The notes: generated from the sequence alone by a model not told the origin. DNA of 64,000 nucleotides from Actinomycetota bacterium (GCA_021325455.1 JAJPHD010000009.1:105210-169209); one strand, 5' to 3'. Counted from the stretch's first letter, positions 51,180 to 60,714 are shown. Numbers and translations are program-made.

Positions 51180-52109
51180 TCACAGCAGCCTGGCCCGTAC
51201 CTCGCCGGCCAGCTCGACCGACACCGCCGGGGCGTCGGTCCCGAGCTCCTCGGGGAGAGGCCCCATGATGCGGATGATGATGTCGGTGTAGCCCATCTCC
51301 CCGAAGACGGCCAGCTGCTCAGCCACCGCTCCGGGATCTCCGTAAGCTACGGCAGCGCGCTCGAAGCCGCGGTAGCCGGCAGCCATCAGGGCATCCCCCA
51401 CCCGCTCGGCCTCCGACGCCCGCTCGGTTATCAGGACATCCTTGCGGACGGGGATGCGCGAGGGCTGGCGCCCGTGGCGGGCGCAAGCCTCCCGGTAGAT
51501 GTCCATGTCACGGGCCGCCGTCCTCGGGGTGAGGTCGGCATTCCCGTACCAGCAGTCCCCCAACCGTGCGGCCCGGTCTATGGACCGGGGCACCCCCCCG
51601 CCGATCCACCACTCGGTGCCGTCGGGGGGAAGGGGGGCGATGCGGGCGCCGCGGATCCCGTGGAGCTCGCTGTCCACGACCTCGCCGGCCAGCAGCGACT
51701 GGACCACGCGGATGCCCTCCTCCATCAGGGTCGCCCGCCGGCGCTGGTCCACCCCCAACGCCTCGAACTGCCCGGCGCCGGACCCCGCGCCGGCCTGCAC
51801 GATGAAGGGACCCGAAGCCATGGCGGCCAGGGTGGCGATCTGCTCGGCCATGAGAACCGGGTGCCACAGGGGCACGAGGAAGAGGCATCCGGCAGGCCGC
51901 TCGGCCCATTCGGCCAGGAGGCGGCCGAGCATGGGGACGTTCTGCACGTAACCGGCGGGCCCAGTGGCGTGGTGGTCTCCCAGGCTCAGGGAGTCGAGGG
52001 ACGCCCGGGCGGCGGCACGGGCCTGGGAGAGCACGGACCGGGGTCCCCCCCGGGGGCCCCCAGGCCCGGCGGTGGAGAAGCTCGAGCCTATGGAGATCCC
52101 GACGCGCAT
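51180..52109 (-). CDS. LLM class (luciferase-like) oxidoreductase, probably F420-dependent
   Basis: TIM-barrel flavin/F420 enzyme, 309 residues. SLGDHHATGPAGYVQNVPMLG, LVPLWHPVLMAEQIATLAAMASG, VQAGAGSGAGQFEALGVDQRRRATLMEEGIRVV (read along the barrel) and EWWIGGGVPRSIDRAARLGDCWY are the usual bacterial luciferase-like motifs. Actinobacterial members mostly use F420H2, and this genome makes F420, which supports that cofactor; FMN use cannot be excluded. The substrate is unknown. It is followed upstream by the ATPase-like anti-sigma gene, 12 nt away. Confidence 0.86.
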   Translation of the reverse strand: MRVGISIGSSFSTAGPGGPRGGPRSVLSQARAAARASLDSLSLGDHHATGPAGYVQNVPMLGRLLAEWAERPAGCLFLVPLWHPVLMAEQIATLAAMASGPFIVQAGAGSGAGQFEALGVDQRRRATLMEEGIRVVQSLLAGEVVDSELHGIRGARIAPLPPDGTEWWIGGGVPRSIDRAARLGDCWYGNADLTPRTAARDMDIYREACARHGRQPSRIPVRKDVLITERASEAERVGDALMAAGYRGFERAAVAYGDPGAVAEQLAVFGEMGYTDIIIRIMGPLPEELGTDAPAVSVELAGEVRARLL

Positions 52110-52121
52110 GGCCAGGCCAGG

Positions 52122-52589
52122 TTAGATCTCCGTCCCCGGACCGAGCTCGGCCCACACCAGCTTGCCCTCCTCCCGGGCCTCGGTCCCCCACCTCCGGCTC
52201 AGGGCCTCCACCACATCGAGGCCGCGCCCGGTGGTGGCCGCCTCAGTGTGATGCCGATGCCTGGGCTCCCCGAACGAGGAGTCGATGACCTCCAGCCGCA
52301 GGCCCCCGGACAGCCGCCGGACCCGGACCACGAAAGGCGTACGGGCGTGGAGGATGGCATTGGTCACCAGCTCGGAGAGCACCAGGCCGGCGGTGTCGGC
52401 CAGGCCGCTCATCTGCCACCGGGCCAAGGCTCCGGCCAGGAACCGACGGGCCTCCCGAGCGCTGGCCGGCTCTCCGGGCAGCGCCACCTCGGCCCGGTCA
52501 CCGGCGCGCCGTTCAGGAACCATGTCTGCGCCCAGGGCTACCGCCACCTGCTGGCGGCCCTTCGCCACCATCCGGACCGGCTCATCCAT
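52122..52589 (-). CDS. RsbW-like ATP-binding protein (HATPase_c_2, anti-sigma kinase type)
   Basis: 155 residues, a single GHKL ATPase domain with N-box LSELVTNAILHA, the LEVIDSS G1-like box and GRGLDVVEALSRRWGT for the G2 region. Such stand-alone domains act as anti-sigma factors and as serine kinases of anti-anti-sigma proteins, and are abundant in actinobacteria. No sigma factor or STAS-domain partner is next to it; the nearest sigma gene is at 60850. It precedes the LLM gene by 12 nt, with which it may be co-transcribed. Confidence 0.87.
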   Translation of the reverse strand: MDEPVRMVAKGRQQVAVALGADMVPERRAGDRAEVALPGEPASAREARRFLAGALARWQMSGLADTAGLVLSELVTNAILHARTPFVVRVRRLSGGLRLEVIDSSFGEPRHRHHTEAATTGRGLDVVEALSRRWGTEAREEGKLVWAELGPGTEI

Positions 52590-52633
52590 CCATCATGGTC
52601 CCTCCCGGCCCCTCGAGACCATCCCCACGTGGG

Positions 52634-53179
52634 TCAGCCGACCTCCAGGGTGAGGGCATAGTCGGCCCTCCCCTGCCCCCATGTGGTGACGACGACCGCA
52701 GCCCGCCGGCCGGGCGGCCCCGAGATGCGGAAGATCGCCGGGTTGCCCGGGGCCGAGCGGCTGGCCGCCTGGGGTGGGACCACCCCCCCTCCCCCCAGCT
52801 CCAGCCGGGCCGAGCGGGGGGCTCCGGGGGTGGCGAAGCTGACCCGGACCTGCTGGCCGGGGTGGACGACGAGAGCTCGGGCCGTTCCCGAGCGACGGGC
52901 CAGCTGACGGCACCCCCGATGGCCCCGGTACGTCCAGCAGTACGAACGAAGGACAGCGGGCACACTGGCGCCGCCAGCCTCCACCGTGGCGGAGGGCGGC
53001 CGCCGGAGCTCCTGCCTGGTAGCCCCCGGCCGGGGCTTGACCGCCAACTGGGCGACCCCGAAGCCGATCCCGACCGGGGCCAGGGCGACCACGGTGATGA
53101 GGACCAGCATCCACACCCGGCGCCTGGTGGAGTGCGGCTGGGGAGGGCCCCAGGCCGACGGCCTCCCGGGGCGGGACAT
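52634..53179 (-). CDS. Unknown protein with one N-terminal membrane helix
   Basis: 181 residues. A Pro/Arg-rich cytoplasmic start is followed by a helix at about 21-45 (RVWMLVLITVVALAPVGIGF). The outer part contains two Cys in YCWTYRGHRGC that could form a disulfide, then a beta-rich C-terminal segment (ALVVHPGQQVRVSFATPG, RAAVVVTTWGQGRADYALTLEVG). I recognise no family. It lies 44 nt upstream of the anti-sigma-like gene in the same direction, so a sensory or membrane-tether role is possible but purely contextual. Confidence 0.7.
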   Translation of the reverse strand: MSRPGRPSAWGPPQPHSTRRRVWMLVLITVVALAPVGIGFGVAQLAVKPRPGATRQELRRPPSATVEAGGASVPAVLRSYCWTYRGHRGCRQLARRSGTARALVVHPGQQVRVSFATPGAPRSARLELGGGGVVPPQAASRSAPGNPAIFRISGPPGRRAAVVVTTWGQGRADYALTLEVG

Positions 53180-53228
53180 GGCGCCAGGCTACTGGGGCGC
53201 GGGCCGGGAACCCCTTGGTCGACCGGTG

Positions 53229-53996
53229 CTACTTGGGCTGCATCCGCAGCCCCCCGTCCAAGCGGATCACCTCGCCGTTCAGGTACGGGTTCTCCACGAT
53301 GTGGGCCACCAGCCCCGCGAAGTCAGCCGGGCGTCCCAGCCGCTTGGGGAACAGGACACTGGCCCCCAGGGCGGCCCGGGCCTCCTCGGGCAGCAGGCCG
53401 AGGAGAGGAGTGTCCATGAGGCCCGGGGCGATGGTCACCACCCGGACCCCGGCAGGAGCCAGGTCCCTGGCGGCGGGGAGGGTGAGGCCCACGATCCCCC
53501 CCTTCGAGGCGGAGTAGGCGATCTGGCCGATCTGGCCCTCAAAGGCGGCGATGGACGCCGTGTTCACCACCACCCCCCGCTCGCCGTCGGCGGTGGGCTC
53601 GGTGGAGGCGATCCTCGCCGCCGCCAGGCGCAGGACGTTGAAGGTGCCTATCAGGTTGACCTCTATCACGCTGCGGAAAGGGTCCAGGTCGTGGGGAGCG
53701 CCGTCCCTGGAGACCACCCGCTGGGCCCAGCCGATCCCGGCGCAGCTGACGGCTACCCGCAACGGCCCCCGGCGGGAAGCCTCCTCGACCGCCCGGGCCA
53801 CGTCGTCGGGGGAGGTCACGTCACCGCCCACAAAGGCGGTCCGCTCCCCCAGCTCCTTGCCCAGCCTCTCGCCGGCGTCGGGGTTGCGGTCCAGGATGAC
53901 GCAGGAAGCTCCCGCGCCGACCAGCCTGCGCACGGTCGCCTCGCCCAGCCCCGACGCCCCGCCGCTCACCAGTGCCGAGATCCCGTTCAGCTCCAT
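53229..53996 (-). CDS. Short-chain dehydrogenase, type II 3-hydroxyacyl-CoA dehydrogenase-like
   Basis: Classical SDR, 255 residues. Cofactor loop [22 protein letters not shown] suggesting NAD(H) by the acidic residue at the end of beta-2, [18 protein letters not shown], and the triad Ser148, Tyr161 and Lys165 ([23 protein letters not shown] spans it). [10 protein letters not shown] and the C-terminal [11 protein letters not shown] are the features seen in HSD10-like 3-hydroxyacyl-CoA dehydrogenases. It stands alone between the membrane protein and RNase HI. Confidence 0.9.
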   Translation of the reverse strand: MELNGISALVSGGASGLGEATVRRLVGAGASCVILDRNPDAGERLGKELGERTAFVGGDVTSPDDVARAVEEASRRGPLRVAVSCAGIGWAQRVVSRDGAPHDLDPFRSVIEVNLIGTFNVLRLAAARIASTEPTADGERGVVVNTASIAAFEGQIGQIAYSASKGGIVGLTLPAARDLAPAGVRVVTIAPGLMDTPLLGLLPEEARAALGASVLFPKRLGRPADFAGLVAHIVENPYLNGEVIRLDGGLRMQPK

Positions 53997-54041
53997 ACGG
54001 GTGACTGTAGGGACAACCGCCGCCCCACCGCCAAGGCGCCC

Positions 54042-54497
54042 CTATGGCCCCGTCCGGCCCAGCTGCCTCGTGGCCGCCTCCACCGCCAGCCCGTCGACCA
54101 GCTCGTTGAGGGGGTCGCCGGCGTGCCCCCTCACCCAGGAGAACGACACGTCCCCCCGCCGTACCACCTCATCCACCAGGGGCCGCCACAGGTCCTGGTT
54201 GGCCACGGGCTTGCCTGCGGCGTTGCGCCATCCCCTCCGCTCCCACCCTGCCCACCACCTCTGGCGAAAGCAGTTGACGACATAGGTCGAGTCGCTGATG
54301 ACCTCGACTGGCCCGCTCACCGCCCGCAGGGCCTCGAGGACGGCGGTCACCTCCATGCGCTGGTTGGTGGTCCAGGGGTCGAAGCCGCTGGCGAAACGGG
54401 CGGCGCTCGCCCCATCCCCTCCCGAGAGGGCCCAGGCCCACCCTCCCGGCCCGGGATTGCCCTGGCAGGCACCATCGGTGTAGACCACAGCGCTCAC
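54042..54497 (-). CDS. rnhA: Ribonuclease HI
   Basis: Degrades RNA in RNA:DNA hybrids. 151 residues from GTG 54497, close to the 155 of E. coli; the frame stays open to a start at 54554 but that extension is not RNase-like. The catalytic set is complete: Asp8 in [15 protein letters not shown], Glu49 in TNQRMEVTA, Asp69 in ISDSTYVVN, His125 in [13 protein letters not shown] and Asp135. It is divergent from aceE with 83 bp between the starts. Confidence 0.94.
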   Translation of the reverse strand: MSAVVYTDGACQGNPGPGGWAWALSGGDGASAARFASGFDPWTTNQRMEVTAVLEALRAVSGPVEVISDSTYVVNCFRQRWWAGWERRGWRNAAGKPVANQDLWRPLVDEVVRRGDVSFSWVRGHAGDPLNELVDGLAVEAATRQLGRTGP

Positions 54498-54580
54498 CCC
54501 GCCAGCATGCCAGCCCCCGGGGTCGGACCCGCTGGCCAAGGCGAGGATTGCCATTTCGCCCCTCCCTCTACGATGGAGGC

Positions 54581-57304
54581 GTGATCTTCGACGGCTTCTC
54601 CCACCAGCTTCCCGACACGGACCCGGAGGAGACGGCCGAGTGGGTCGACTCCTTCGACTCGGTGGTGGAGGCCCAGGGCAAGAACCGGGCCCGGTACCTG
54701 CTCATGCGCCTCCTGGAGCGGGCCCGCCTGGCCCAGGTCGGCTTCCCGGCCACCGTCTCCACGCCTTACATAAACACGATCCCCACTGAGGCCGAGCCCT
54801 GGTTCCCCGGCGACGAGCACATGGAGCGGCGCATCCGGGCCTACATCCGTTGGAACGCGGCCTTGATGGTCACGAGAGCGAACCACCGGGCCTCGGGCAT
54901 CGGGGGCCACCTCGCCACCTATGCCTCCTCGGCCAGCCTCTACGAGGTCGGGTTCAACCATTTCTTCAGGGGGAAGGACGACGGCACAGCGGGGGACTTC
55001 GTCTATTTCCAGGGCCACGCCTCCCCGGGCATCTACGCGCGTGCCTACCTCGAGGGGAGGCTCACCGAGGAGCAGCTGGACAACTTCCGCCAGGAGGTGA
55101 GGGGCAACGGCCTTTCTTCCTACCCCCACCCCCGGAACATGCCCGACTTCTGGGAGTTCCCGACGGTGTCCATGGGCCTGGGGCCCATTTCGGCCATATA
55201 CCAGGCGCGCTTCAACCGCTACCTGCTACACCGCAAGATCGCCGACACCTCGGGGTCCCGGGTGTGGTGCTTCGTGGGGGACGGCGAGGTGGACGAGCCC
55301 GAGACGCTGGGGGCGCTGTCAGCGGCGGCCCGGGACGAGCTGGACAACCTGATCTTCGTCGTGAACTGCAACCTGCAGCGGCTGGACGGGCCGGTGCGGG
55401 GCAACGGCAAGATCATCCAGGAGCTCGAGGCGGTGTTCCGGGGAGCGGGGTGGAACGTCATCAAGGTCATCTGGGGCTCCAAGTGGGACGAGCTGCTGGC
55501 CCGGGACGTGGACGGCGTCCTGGTGAACAAGATGACCACTACCGTGGACGGCGAGTACCAGAAGTACGCCACCGAGTCCGGGGCCTACATCAGGGAGCAC
55601 TTCTTCGGGCCCGATCCTCGCCTCCGCCGCTTGGTGGAGCATCTCTCCGACGAGGAGCTCCAGGCCCTGCCCCGGGGGGGACACGACTATCGCAAGCTCT
55701 ATGCGGCCTACAAGGCCGCCACCGAGCACGAGGGCGCCCCCACGGCCATCCTGGCCAAGACCATCAAGGGATGGACGCTCGGGCCCGACATCGAGGCCCG
55801 CAACGCCACCCACCAGATAAAGAAGATGACCAAGGCCCAGCTGCGGACCCTGCGGGACCGGCTCTACCTCCAAGAGGAGATCCCCGACGAGGCCCTGGAG
55901 GCCGAGGAGGCCCCCTACTACCGCCCCCCCGAGGGCTCGGAGGCCCATGAGTACCTGATGGCCAGGCGCAGGGCTCTGCACGGCTCCCTTCCCAAGCGTG
56001 TGAACCGCTCCAAGCCGCTGCCGCCTGCCAAGGAGGAGACCTTCCGCGAGCTGCTGGCCGGCTCAGGGAGGCAGGCCGTCTCGACGACCATGGCCTTTGC
56101 CCGCCTGCTTCGCCACCTGGTACGGGATCCCTCCATCGGCTCCCGGGTGGTGCCCATCGTGCCCGACGAGGCCCGGACCTTCGGCCTTGACGCCCTCTTC
56201 CGGGAGATCAGGATCTATGCCCCCACCGGGCAGCTCTACACGCCGGTGGATGCCGACCTGCTGCTCTCGTACGCCGAGGGCCAGGACGGCCAGATCCTGG
56301 AGGAGGGCATCACCGAGGCCGGCTCCATGTGCGACTTCATCGCTGCCGGTACCTCGTATGCCTCGTGGGCCACCCCCATGATCCCGTTCTTCCTCTTCTA
56401 TTCCATGTTCGGCTTCCAGCGGGTGGGGGACCTCATCTGGGCCGCCGGCGACCAGCGGGCGCGGGGGTTCCTGCTCGGGGCCACGGCCGGGCGCACCACC
56501 CTCGAGGGCGAGGGCCTGCAGCACAATGACGGCCAGTCCCAGCTGCTGGCCACGACCCTGCCCAACGTGGCGGCCTACGACCCCTCCTTCGCCTACGAGG
56601 TGTCCCTCATCGTGAGGGAGGGGATCAGGCGGATGGTGGGCCCGCACCCCGAGGACGTCATGTACTACCTCACCCTTTACAACGAGAACTACGTGCAGCC
56701 CCCCCTCCCCGAGGGCCAGGCCGGGGAGCGGGTGGCCGAGGGGGTGATCAGAGGGATCTACCGTTTCGCCGAGCGCCCGGAGGCAGCCGAGCCCCGGGAC
56801 GGACGGCGGCGGGCCACCCTGCTCTTCTCCGGGTCGGCCTGGTCCGCCGCCATGGAAGCCCGCGAGATCCTGTCTGCCGACTACGGCGTGGATGCCGAGG
56901 CCTGGTCCGTCACCTCCTACAAGGCCCTGCGCGAGGACGCCCTGTCGGCCGAGCGGTGGAACCGGCTGCACCCAGGGGAGCCCCACCGCACACCCCACGT
57001 GACCGAGGTCCTCTCCCGGGCCGACGGGCCGGTGGTGGCGGTCACCGACTTCATGAAGGCCGTTCCCGACCAGGTGGCCCGGTGGGTGCCAGGACACTTC
57101 GTGCCCCTCGGCACCGACGGCTTCGGTCTCTCGGACACCCGGACGGCGTTGCGCCGCTATTTCGAGGTGGATGCCGCCCACGTCGTGGTGGCGACGCTGT
57201 CTGCCCTGGCCGACACCGGCGAGGGGAAGCCCGAGGAGGTGGCGGAGGCCATAGCCCGGTTCGGGATCGATGCCGACGCCCCCGACCCCCGGGTGGCTCA
57301 ATAA
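54581..57304 (+). CDS. aceE: Pyruvate dehydrogenase E1 component, homodimeric
   Basis: ThDP-dependent decarboxylation of pyruvate and transfer of the acetyl unit to lipoyl-E2. 907 residues from GTG 54581 (E. coli AceE has 887); an in-frame TTG at 54548 is less likely. Conserved features: [40 protein letters not shown], the ThDP motif [15 protein letters not shown] at about 232-246 with [15 protein letters not shown], and [12 protein letters not shown] in the C-terminal part. The E2 and E3 partners are probably those at 43773 and 45400. A GGAGG lies only 1 nt before the GTG, too close for a normal ribosome site. Confidence 0.95.
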   Translation: MIFDGFSHQLPDTDPEETAEWVDSFDSVVEAQGKNRARYLLMRLLERARLAQVGFPATVSTPYINTIPTEAEPWFPGDEHMERRIRAYIRWNAALMVTRANHRASGIGGHLATYASSASLYEVGFNHFFRGKDDGTAGDFVYFQGHASPGIYARAYLEGRLTEEQLDNFRQEVRGNGLSSYPHPRNMPDFWEFPTVSMGLGPISAIYQARFNRYLLHRKIADTSGSRVWCFVGDGEVDEPETLGALSAAARDELDNLIFVVNCNLQRLDGPVRGNGKIIQELEAVFRGAGWNVIKVIWGSKWDELLARDVDGVLVNKMTTTVDGEYQKYATESGAYIREHFFGPDPRLRRLVEHLSDEELQALPRGGHDYRKLYAAYKAATEHEGAPTAILAKTIKGWTLGPDIEARNATHQIKKMTKAQLRTLRDRLYLQEEIPDEALEAEEAPYYRPPEGSEAHEYLMARRRALHGSLPKRVNRSKPLPPAKEETFRELLAGSGRQAVSTTMAFARLLRHLVRDPSIGSRVVPIVPDEARTFGLDALFREIRIYAPTGQLYTPVDADLLLSYAEGQDGQILEEGITEAGSMCDFIAAGTSYASWATPMIPFFLFYSMFGFQRVGDLIWAAGDQRARGFLLGATAGRTTLEGEGLQHNDGQSQLLATTLPNVAAYDPSFAYEVSLIVREGIRRMVGPHPEDVMYYLTLYNENYVQPPLPEGQAGERVAEGVIRGIYRFAERPEAAEPRDGRRRATLLFSGSAWSAAMEAREILSADYGVDAEAWSVTSYKALREDALSAERWNRLHPGEPHRTPHVTEVLSRADGPVVAVTDFMKAVPDQVARWVPGHFVPLGTDGFGLSDTRTALRRYFEVDAAHVVVATLSALADTGEGKPEEVAEAIARFGIDADAPDPRVAQ

Positions 57305-57321
57305 GCGCCCATGGCCTAGCG

Positions 57322-57336
57322 CCCGCCTCCGGCGGG
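57322..57336 (+). terminator. Short GC hairpin after aceE
   Basis: CCCGCC, loop TCC, GGCGGG, 17 nt after the aceE stop; bases on both sides (GCG/CGC) can lengthen the stem. No T run. Probable end of the aceE transcript ahead of the regulatory island. Confidence 0.45.
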
Positions 57337-57460
57337 ACGCCCCCTCCCCGCCGTCGGGGTCCCCACCTCCTGGTCGCACCAGGGGGTGCCTTGGCCGCCC
57401 GCCCCCCCGGCTCCTCCGGGCCCGGCCAGCAAGACGGTGTACGCTCGTCCGAGCCCCGCC

Positions 57461-58138
57461 ATGCCCGGTGCCCAACCCAGCCCACCTGTCGTCGTGGTAG
57501 CCCGCCGGCCCGTGGAGGCGGACGGCCTGAGCCTCCTGCTCGCAAGGGCAGGGATGGACGTAACGGCGTTGAGCGGGCCAGAGGCCTGCCTCCTGGAGAC
57601 GGTCGGCGCCGTGGTGGCATGTCGGCCCGGGACCGTGGTGGTCATCGACCCAGAGCTGGGCGAGGACCCGGACGGAGCGGGCTGGATCCGCCCATTGGTG
57701 CGGCTCGGAGCACATGTGGTTGTCGTCGGTCACCATGATGACCTGGCCAGGGCCCGGATGGTGGCCGATGGGGCGGCGGCGATCCTGGACCGGGTCCTCC
57801 CGCCCTGCGAGCTGGAGCACGCCGTTCGGCGGTCCGCCCGGGGCGGCCACCTCGTACCCCCTGGTGAACGGAGGCGACTGCACGCCCTCCTCGCCCGCCA
57901 CCTGTCCCGGGAGGAGGGCCTGCGGGAACGGTTCTCGCGCCTCACCCCTCAAGAGCAGGCCGTCCTGGCGGCGATGATGCAGGGCGTCAGGCCCCAGGCG
58001 ATCGCCGTGGCGAGGCAGGTCTCGGTGACCACGGTCCGGGCTCACATCCGCTCCGTGTTGCGGAAGTTGGAGGTCAGTTCGCAGCTCCAGGCCGTGTCCC
58101 TGGCCCGGCGGACCGGCTGGAAGCCTCTCCACCACTAG
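57461..58138 (+). CDS. LuxR/NarL-type regulator with degenerate receiver domain
   Basis: 225 residues from ATG 57461. The first half (about 8-125) follows the receiver fold: the acidic pair after beta-1 is replaced (VVVVARRP, Ala-Arg-Arg), while an Asp at the acceptor position is kept (Asp63 in VVVIDPELG). Residues 160-218 are a LuxR helix-turn-helix: RLTPQEQAVLAAMMQGVRPQAIA, VSVTTVRAHIRSVLRKLEVSS. Without the acidic pocket Mg-dependent phosphorylation is doubtful, so it may answer to protein partners or be constitutive. It opens the regulatory island. The long GC-rich frame before ATG 57461 is not receiver-like. Confidence 0.82.
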   Translation: MPGAQPSPPVVVVARRPVEADGLSLLLARAGMDVTALSGPEACLLETVGAVVACRPGTVVVIDPELGEDPDGAGWIRPLVRLGAHVVVVGHHDDLARARMVADGAAAILDRVLPPCELEHAVRRSARGGHLVPPGERRRLHALLARHLSREEGLRERFSRLTPQEQAVLAAMMQGVRPQAIAVARQVSVTTVRAHIRSVLRKLEVSSQLQAVSLARRTGWKPLHH

Positions 58139-58142
58139 TGGT
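58131..58142. promoter_or_regulatory. Perfect 12-bp palindrome ACCACTAGTGGT, possible operator
   Basis: The palindrome overlaps the stop codon of the first LuxR-type gene and lies 125 nt before the start of the second. It has the form ACCA-N4-TGGT, which is also found at 60701-60712, again just after a LuxR-type gene in this island. It may be a regulator binding site. A chance origin is possible. Confidence 0.3.
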
Positions 58143-58266
58143 CACTACCTGGCCTCATGGAGCCAGAAAAAGTTCGTCAATCCGAGGGATGCCATCCCCC
58201 GTCTCCGATGCCAAGCTGGTACCCGGTCACAGGCGTTGCAGTTTCCGGGACCCGGAGGGGGGACAG

Positions 58267-58941
58267 ATGGACGGGAGGTCGGGACCGCGGCGTATGCGGG
58301 TGGTCATCTGCGACGAGCAGCGGGTCTTCGCCGAGGCCCTGTCATGGGTGCTGTCCAATGAGGGCTACGACGTCGTGGCCTGCAGCCGCACCCCTTCTGA
58401 AGCTGCCGCCATCCTTGGCCAGGGAGCTGCCGACGCCTGCCTGGTGGGGCTGCCATTCGCCAACGTCCGCACCGGACGGGTGCTCAGCACCGTGAAGGAG
58501 GCCGCCCCCGGGGTGGCCGTCGTGGCACTGGCCCCGGGGTCGACCCGCCGTGTCGTGGAGGAGGCTGCCGGGGCAGGGGTGGCGGGCATGGCGCTCAAGG
58601 AGGACGACACCGCCGAGATCCTGCGAGTCCTCTCCGGAGCCACCCAGAGCCGGTTGTCCGCCGGGGTGAAGATGGTCCTGGCCGAGGGCCGCCCTCATGG
58701 GGACCACACGGTCAGCCCGCTCAGCCCCCGCCAGCGCGAGGTGCTCGCCCACCTGGCCAACGGGGCATCCACCGGCGACATGGCGGCCGCCATGGGTGTG
58801 CGCCCGTCCACCGCCCAGACCCATGTAAGGGCCCTGCTGGTCAAGCTGGGCGCCCACTCGAGGATGGAGGCGGTGGCCAGGGCCGTGCACCAGGGCCTCG
58901 TGGTCGACCTCCCCCGCTCCCGGATCGACCACCCATGCTGA
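58267..58941 (+). CDS. LuxR/NarL-type regulator lacking the phospho-acceptor Asp
   Basis: 224 residues; ATG 58267 has a GGAGG 8 nt upstream. The receiver domain (about 10-125) keeps the acidic pair (Asp16, Glu17 in VVICDEQRVF) and the conserved Lys111, but the acceptor position is Gly61 in ACLVGLPFANV where DVVLLD is expected. It therefore cannot be phosphorylated in the standard way. The LuxR helix-turn-helix is intact at 151-210: PLSPRQREVLAHLANGAS, VRPSTAQTHVRALLVKLGAHS. It overlaps the histidine kinase gene by 7 nt, so it is co-expressed with that kinase and its genuine response regulator. Confidence 0.85.
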   Translation: MDGRSGPRRMRVVICDEQRVFAEALSWVLSNEGYDVVACSRTPSEAAAILGQGAADACLVGLPFANVRTGRVLSTVKEAAPGVAVVALAPGSTRRVVEEAAGAGVAGMALKEDDTAEILRVLSGATQSRLSAGVKMVLAEGRPHGDHTVSPLSPRQREVLAHLANGASTGDMAAAMGVRPSTAQTHVRALLVKLGAHSRMEAVARAVHQGLVVDLPRSRIDHPC

Positions 58942-60011
58942 CCCGCCCCCGGCCCGTGACGCTCCATGGCGGGGTCTCCCGACCGCCTCAGGAGGCCAGC
59001 TCGCTCGAGGGGGAGCTGAGCGGGCTGAGCCGGCAGGTCAACCGCTTGGGAGCCATCCTCGACCGCATAGCAGACGGGGTGGTCGTGCTCGGCCCGGAGG
59101 GAGAGGTGCGCTTCACCAACCCGGCCGCAGCCGCCCTCCTCTCCGCCTCGGGGGGCGAGCTGCCCTTCCCGATCGCCCCGGGGGAGCAGCTCGATGCCAC
59201 TCTGCAGCTCCTCGGGGGCCGGGAGGTCCATCTGGAGGTGAAGGGGGTGGAGGCCGAGTGGGACGGGGGGCCGGCCTGCCTGGTCCTGTTGAGGGACATC
59301 AGCCGGCGCCACGAGGCCGAGGCCGCCATGACCCGGCTGAATGCGGAGCTGGCCCGGTCCAACACCGACCTCGAGAGCTTCGCCTCCTTCATCGCCCACG
59401 AGCTGAAGCAGCCCCTCTCCTCCATCAACCGCCAGCTCCACCTGGTCCAGCGCCGGCTGGCCGGGGTGGACCCAGGGGCGACCCAGCTGCTGGATGCGTC
59501 GATCTCGGCTCTTTCCGACCTGAGCCAGCTGGTCGGCACCTTGCTGGGGTACTCCCGAGCTGCTCAGGCACCGGTGAAGGCCACCGAGGTTGACTGCGCC
59601 CGGGTGGTCCGCAGATGCCTCGCCACGGCGGCCGACCTCCCCGGCAGGGTCAAGGTGGGCCCCCTTCCCGTGGTGCGGGCCGACGAGCACATGGTCCGCC
59701 TCGTCTTCCAGAACCTCATACTCAATGCCTTGAGGCACTGCCGGACAGGGGTGGAGCCGGAGGTGGAGGTGGGCTCGGAGCGAACCGCCAGGGGATGGCG
59801 CTTCACCGTCTCCGACAACGGCCCGGGCATCCCCGCCGACCACCGCTCCCGGGTCTTCGACCCCTTCTGGCGGCCCGAGGGCTCCGACGATGCTGGCTAC
59901 GGCATCGGCCTGGCCGTCTCGGCACGGGCGGTTGCCCGGCTGGGGGGCGAGATCTGGGTGGAGGAGCCCAATGGAGGGGGCAGCCGCCTGTGCTTCACCT
60001 TGCCCCAGTGA
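58935..60011 (+). CDS. PAS domain sensor histidine kinase, soluble
   Basis: 358 residues, no membrane helix, so a cytoplasmic sensor. After a short coiled segment (24-40) a PAS domain runs from about 40 to 125 (ILDRIADGVVVLGPEGEVRF, LLRDISRRHEAEA). The dimerisation domain has the phospho-acceptor His155 in FIAHELKQPLSSINRQL. The ATPase domain has N-box Asn264 (NLILNALRH), Asp294 in VSDNGPGIP and GYGIGLAVSA. The layout is that of bacteriophytochrome-type kinases without the chromophore domain. The signal is unknown. It overlaps the preceding regulator by 7 nt and the following response regulator by 4 nt. Confidence 0.92.
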   Translation: MLTRPRPVTLHGGVSRPPQEASSLEGELSGLSRQVNRLGAILDRIADGVVVLGPEGEVRFTNPAAAALLSASGGELPFPIAPGEQLDATLQLLGGREVHLEVKGVEAEWDGGPACLVLLRDISRRHEAEAAMTRLNAELARSNTDLESFASFIAHELKQPLSSINRQLHLVQRRLAGVDPGATQLLDASISALSDLSQLVGTLLGYSRAAQAPVKATEVDCARVVRRCLATAADLPGRVKVGPLPVVRADEHMVRLVFQNLILNALRHCRTGVEPEVEVGSERTARGWRFTVSDNGPGIPADHRSRVFDPFWRPEGSDDAGYGIGLAVSARAVARLGGEIWVEEPNGGGSRLCFTLPQ

Positions 60012-60691
60012 CAGCTTCTGGCCGAGCCCAGGAAGCCGGACGGCTCAAGGTGCTCATCGTCGAGGACCATGCCCTGGTGGCCGACAGCCTGGCCGCAGCC
60101 CTGGCCGAAGCGGGCCTCGAGGTCCGGGCCGTCATCCCCCGCCACCGGGACGACCTCACCCCCGCTCTGGACTGGGGACCGGATGTGGTGCTTCTGGACC
60201 TCAAGCTGGGTGCCTTCGGGAGCGGGCTCGACCTGCTGGCCTTGCTCGGAGGGCCCGGGAGGGCCGTGATCGTGATGACCGGCGAGACCGACCCTTGGGT
60301 CCTGGGCCGCTGCCTGGAAGCGGGCGCCGCCGCCGTCATGGACAAGGGGCAGCCCCTTGGAGAGGTGCTGGATGCCCTGGAGAGGGTAGGCGACGGGAGG
60401 CCCGCCATGAACCCCCTGGTACGGGCCGAGCTGGTCGGCTGGTACCGGCGCCGTAACCACGAGGTGAACCAGCTGCTCGCTCCCTTCGGCCAGCTCACCC
60501 CCAGGGAGCAGCAAGTGCTGGCCCAGCTCATGGATGGACAGCCCGCTGAGGCCATCGCCAGGGCCTCCTACCTGTCCATCTCCACCGTGCGCTCCCAGAT
60601 CAAGTCCATCCTGGCCAAGCTGGGGGTCACTTCTCAGCTGGCCGCCGTGGCCCGGGCCAGGCAAGCGGGCTGGCGGCTCCCGGCCCGCTGA
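60008..60691 (+). CDS. NarL-family response regulator, cognate of the PAS kinase
   Basis: 227 residues from GTG 60008, whose codon overlaps the kinase stop (GTGA). The receiver is complete: Glu19-Asp20 in LIVEDHALVADSL, acceptor Asp64 in VVLLDLKLG, Thr91 in IVMTGETD and Lys113 in VMDKGQPL. The LuxR helix-turn-helix is at 163-222 (LTPREQQVLAQLMDGQPAEAIA, LSISTVRSQIKSILAKLGVTS). It is the only regulator in the island with a fully normal receiver and pairs with the adjacent kinase. Its targets are unknown; the 158-bp region downstream, ahead of the sigma gene, is an obvious candidate. Confidence 0.93.
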   Translation: MTASGRAQEAGRLKVLIVEDHALVADSLAAALAEAGLEVRAVIPRHRDDLTPALDWGPDVVLLDLKLGAFGSGLDLLALLGGPGRAVIVMTGETDPWVLGRCLEAGAAAVMDKGQPLGEVLDALERVGDGRPAMNPLVRAELVGWYRRRNHEVNQLLAPFGQLTPREQQVLAQLMDGQPAEAIARASYLSISTVRSQIKSILAKLGVTSQLAAVARARQAGWRLPAR

Positions 60692-60698
60692 CCTGGTT

Positions 60699-60714
60699 TC
60701 ACCAATTCTGGTGA
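60699..60714. promoter_or_regulatory. Inverted repeat TCACCA-ATTC-TGGTGA, possible operator
   Basis: A 6-bp perfect inverted repeat with a 4-nt centre, 8 nt after the response regulator stop and 136 nt before the sigma factor start. Its core ACCA-N4-TGGT matches the palindrome at 58131-58142. It could be a binding site of one of the island's regulators, or a small terminator hairpin. The AT-containing centre stands out in this GC-rich region. Confidence 0.35.

Noticed and set aside
52122..52589. The RsbW-like protein as the anti-sigma factor of the sigma factor at 60850
   Set aside because: It is 8 kb away, in another transcription unit, and ECF-like sigma factors are usually held by membrane or zinc-binding anti-sigma proteins, not GHKL domains.
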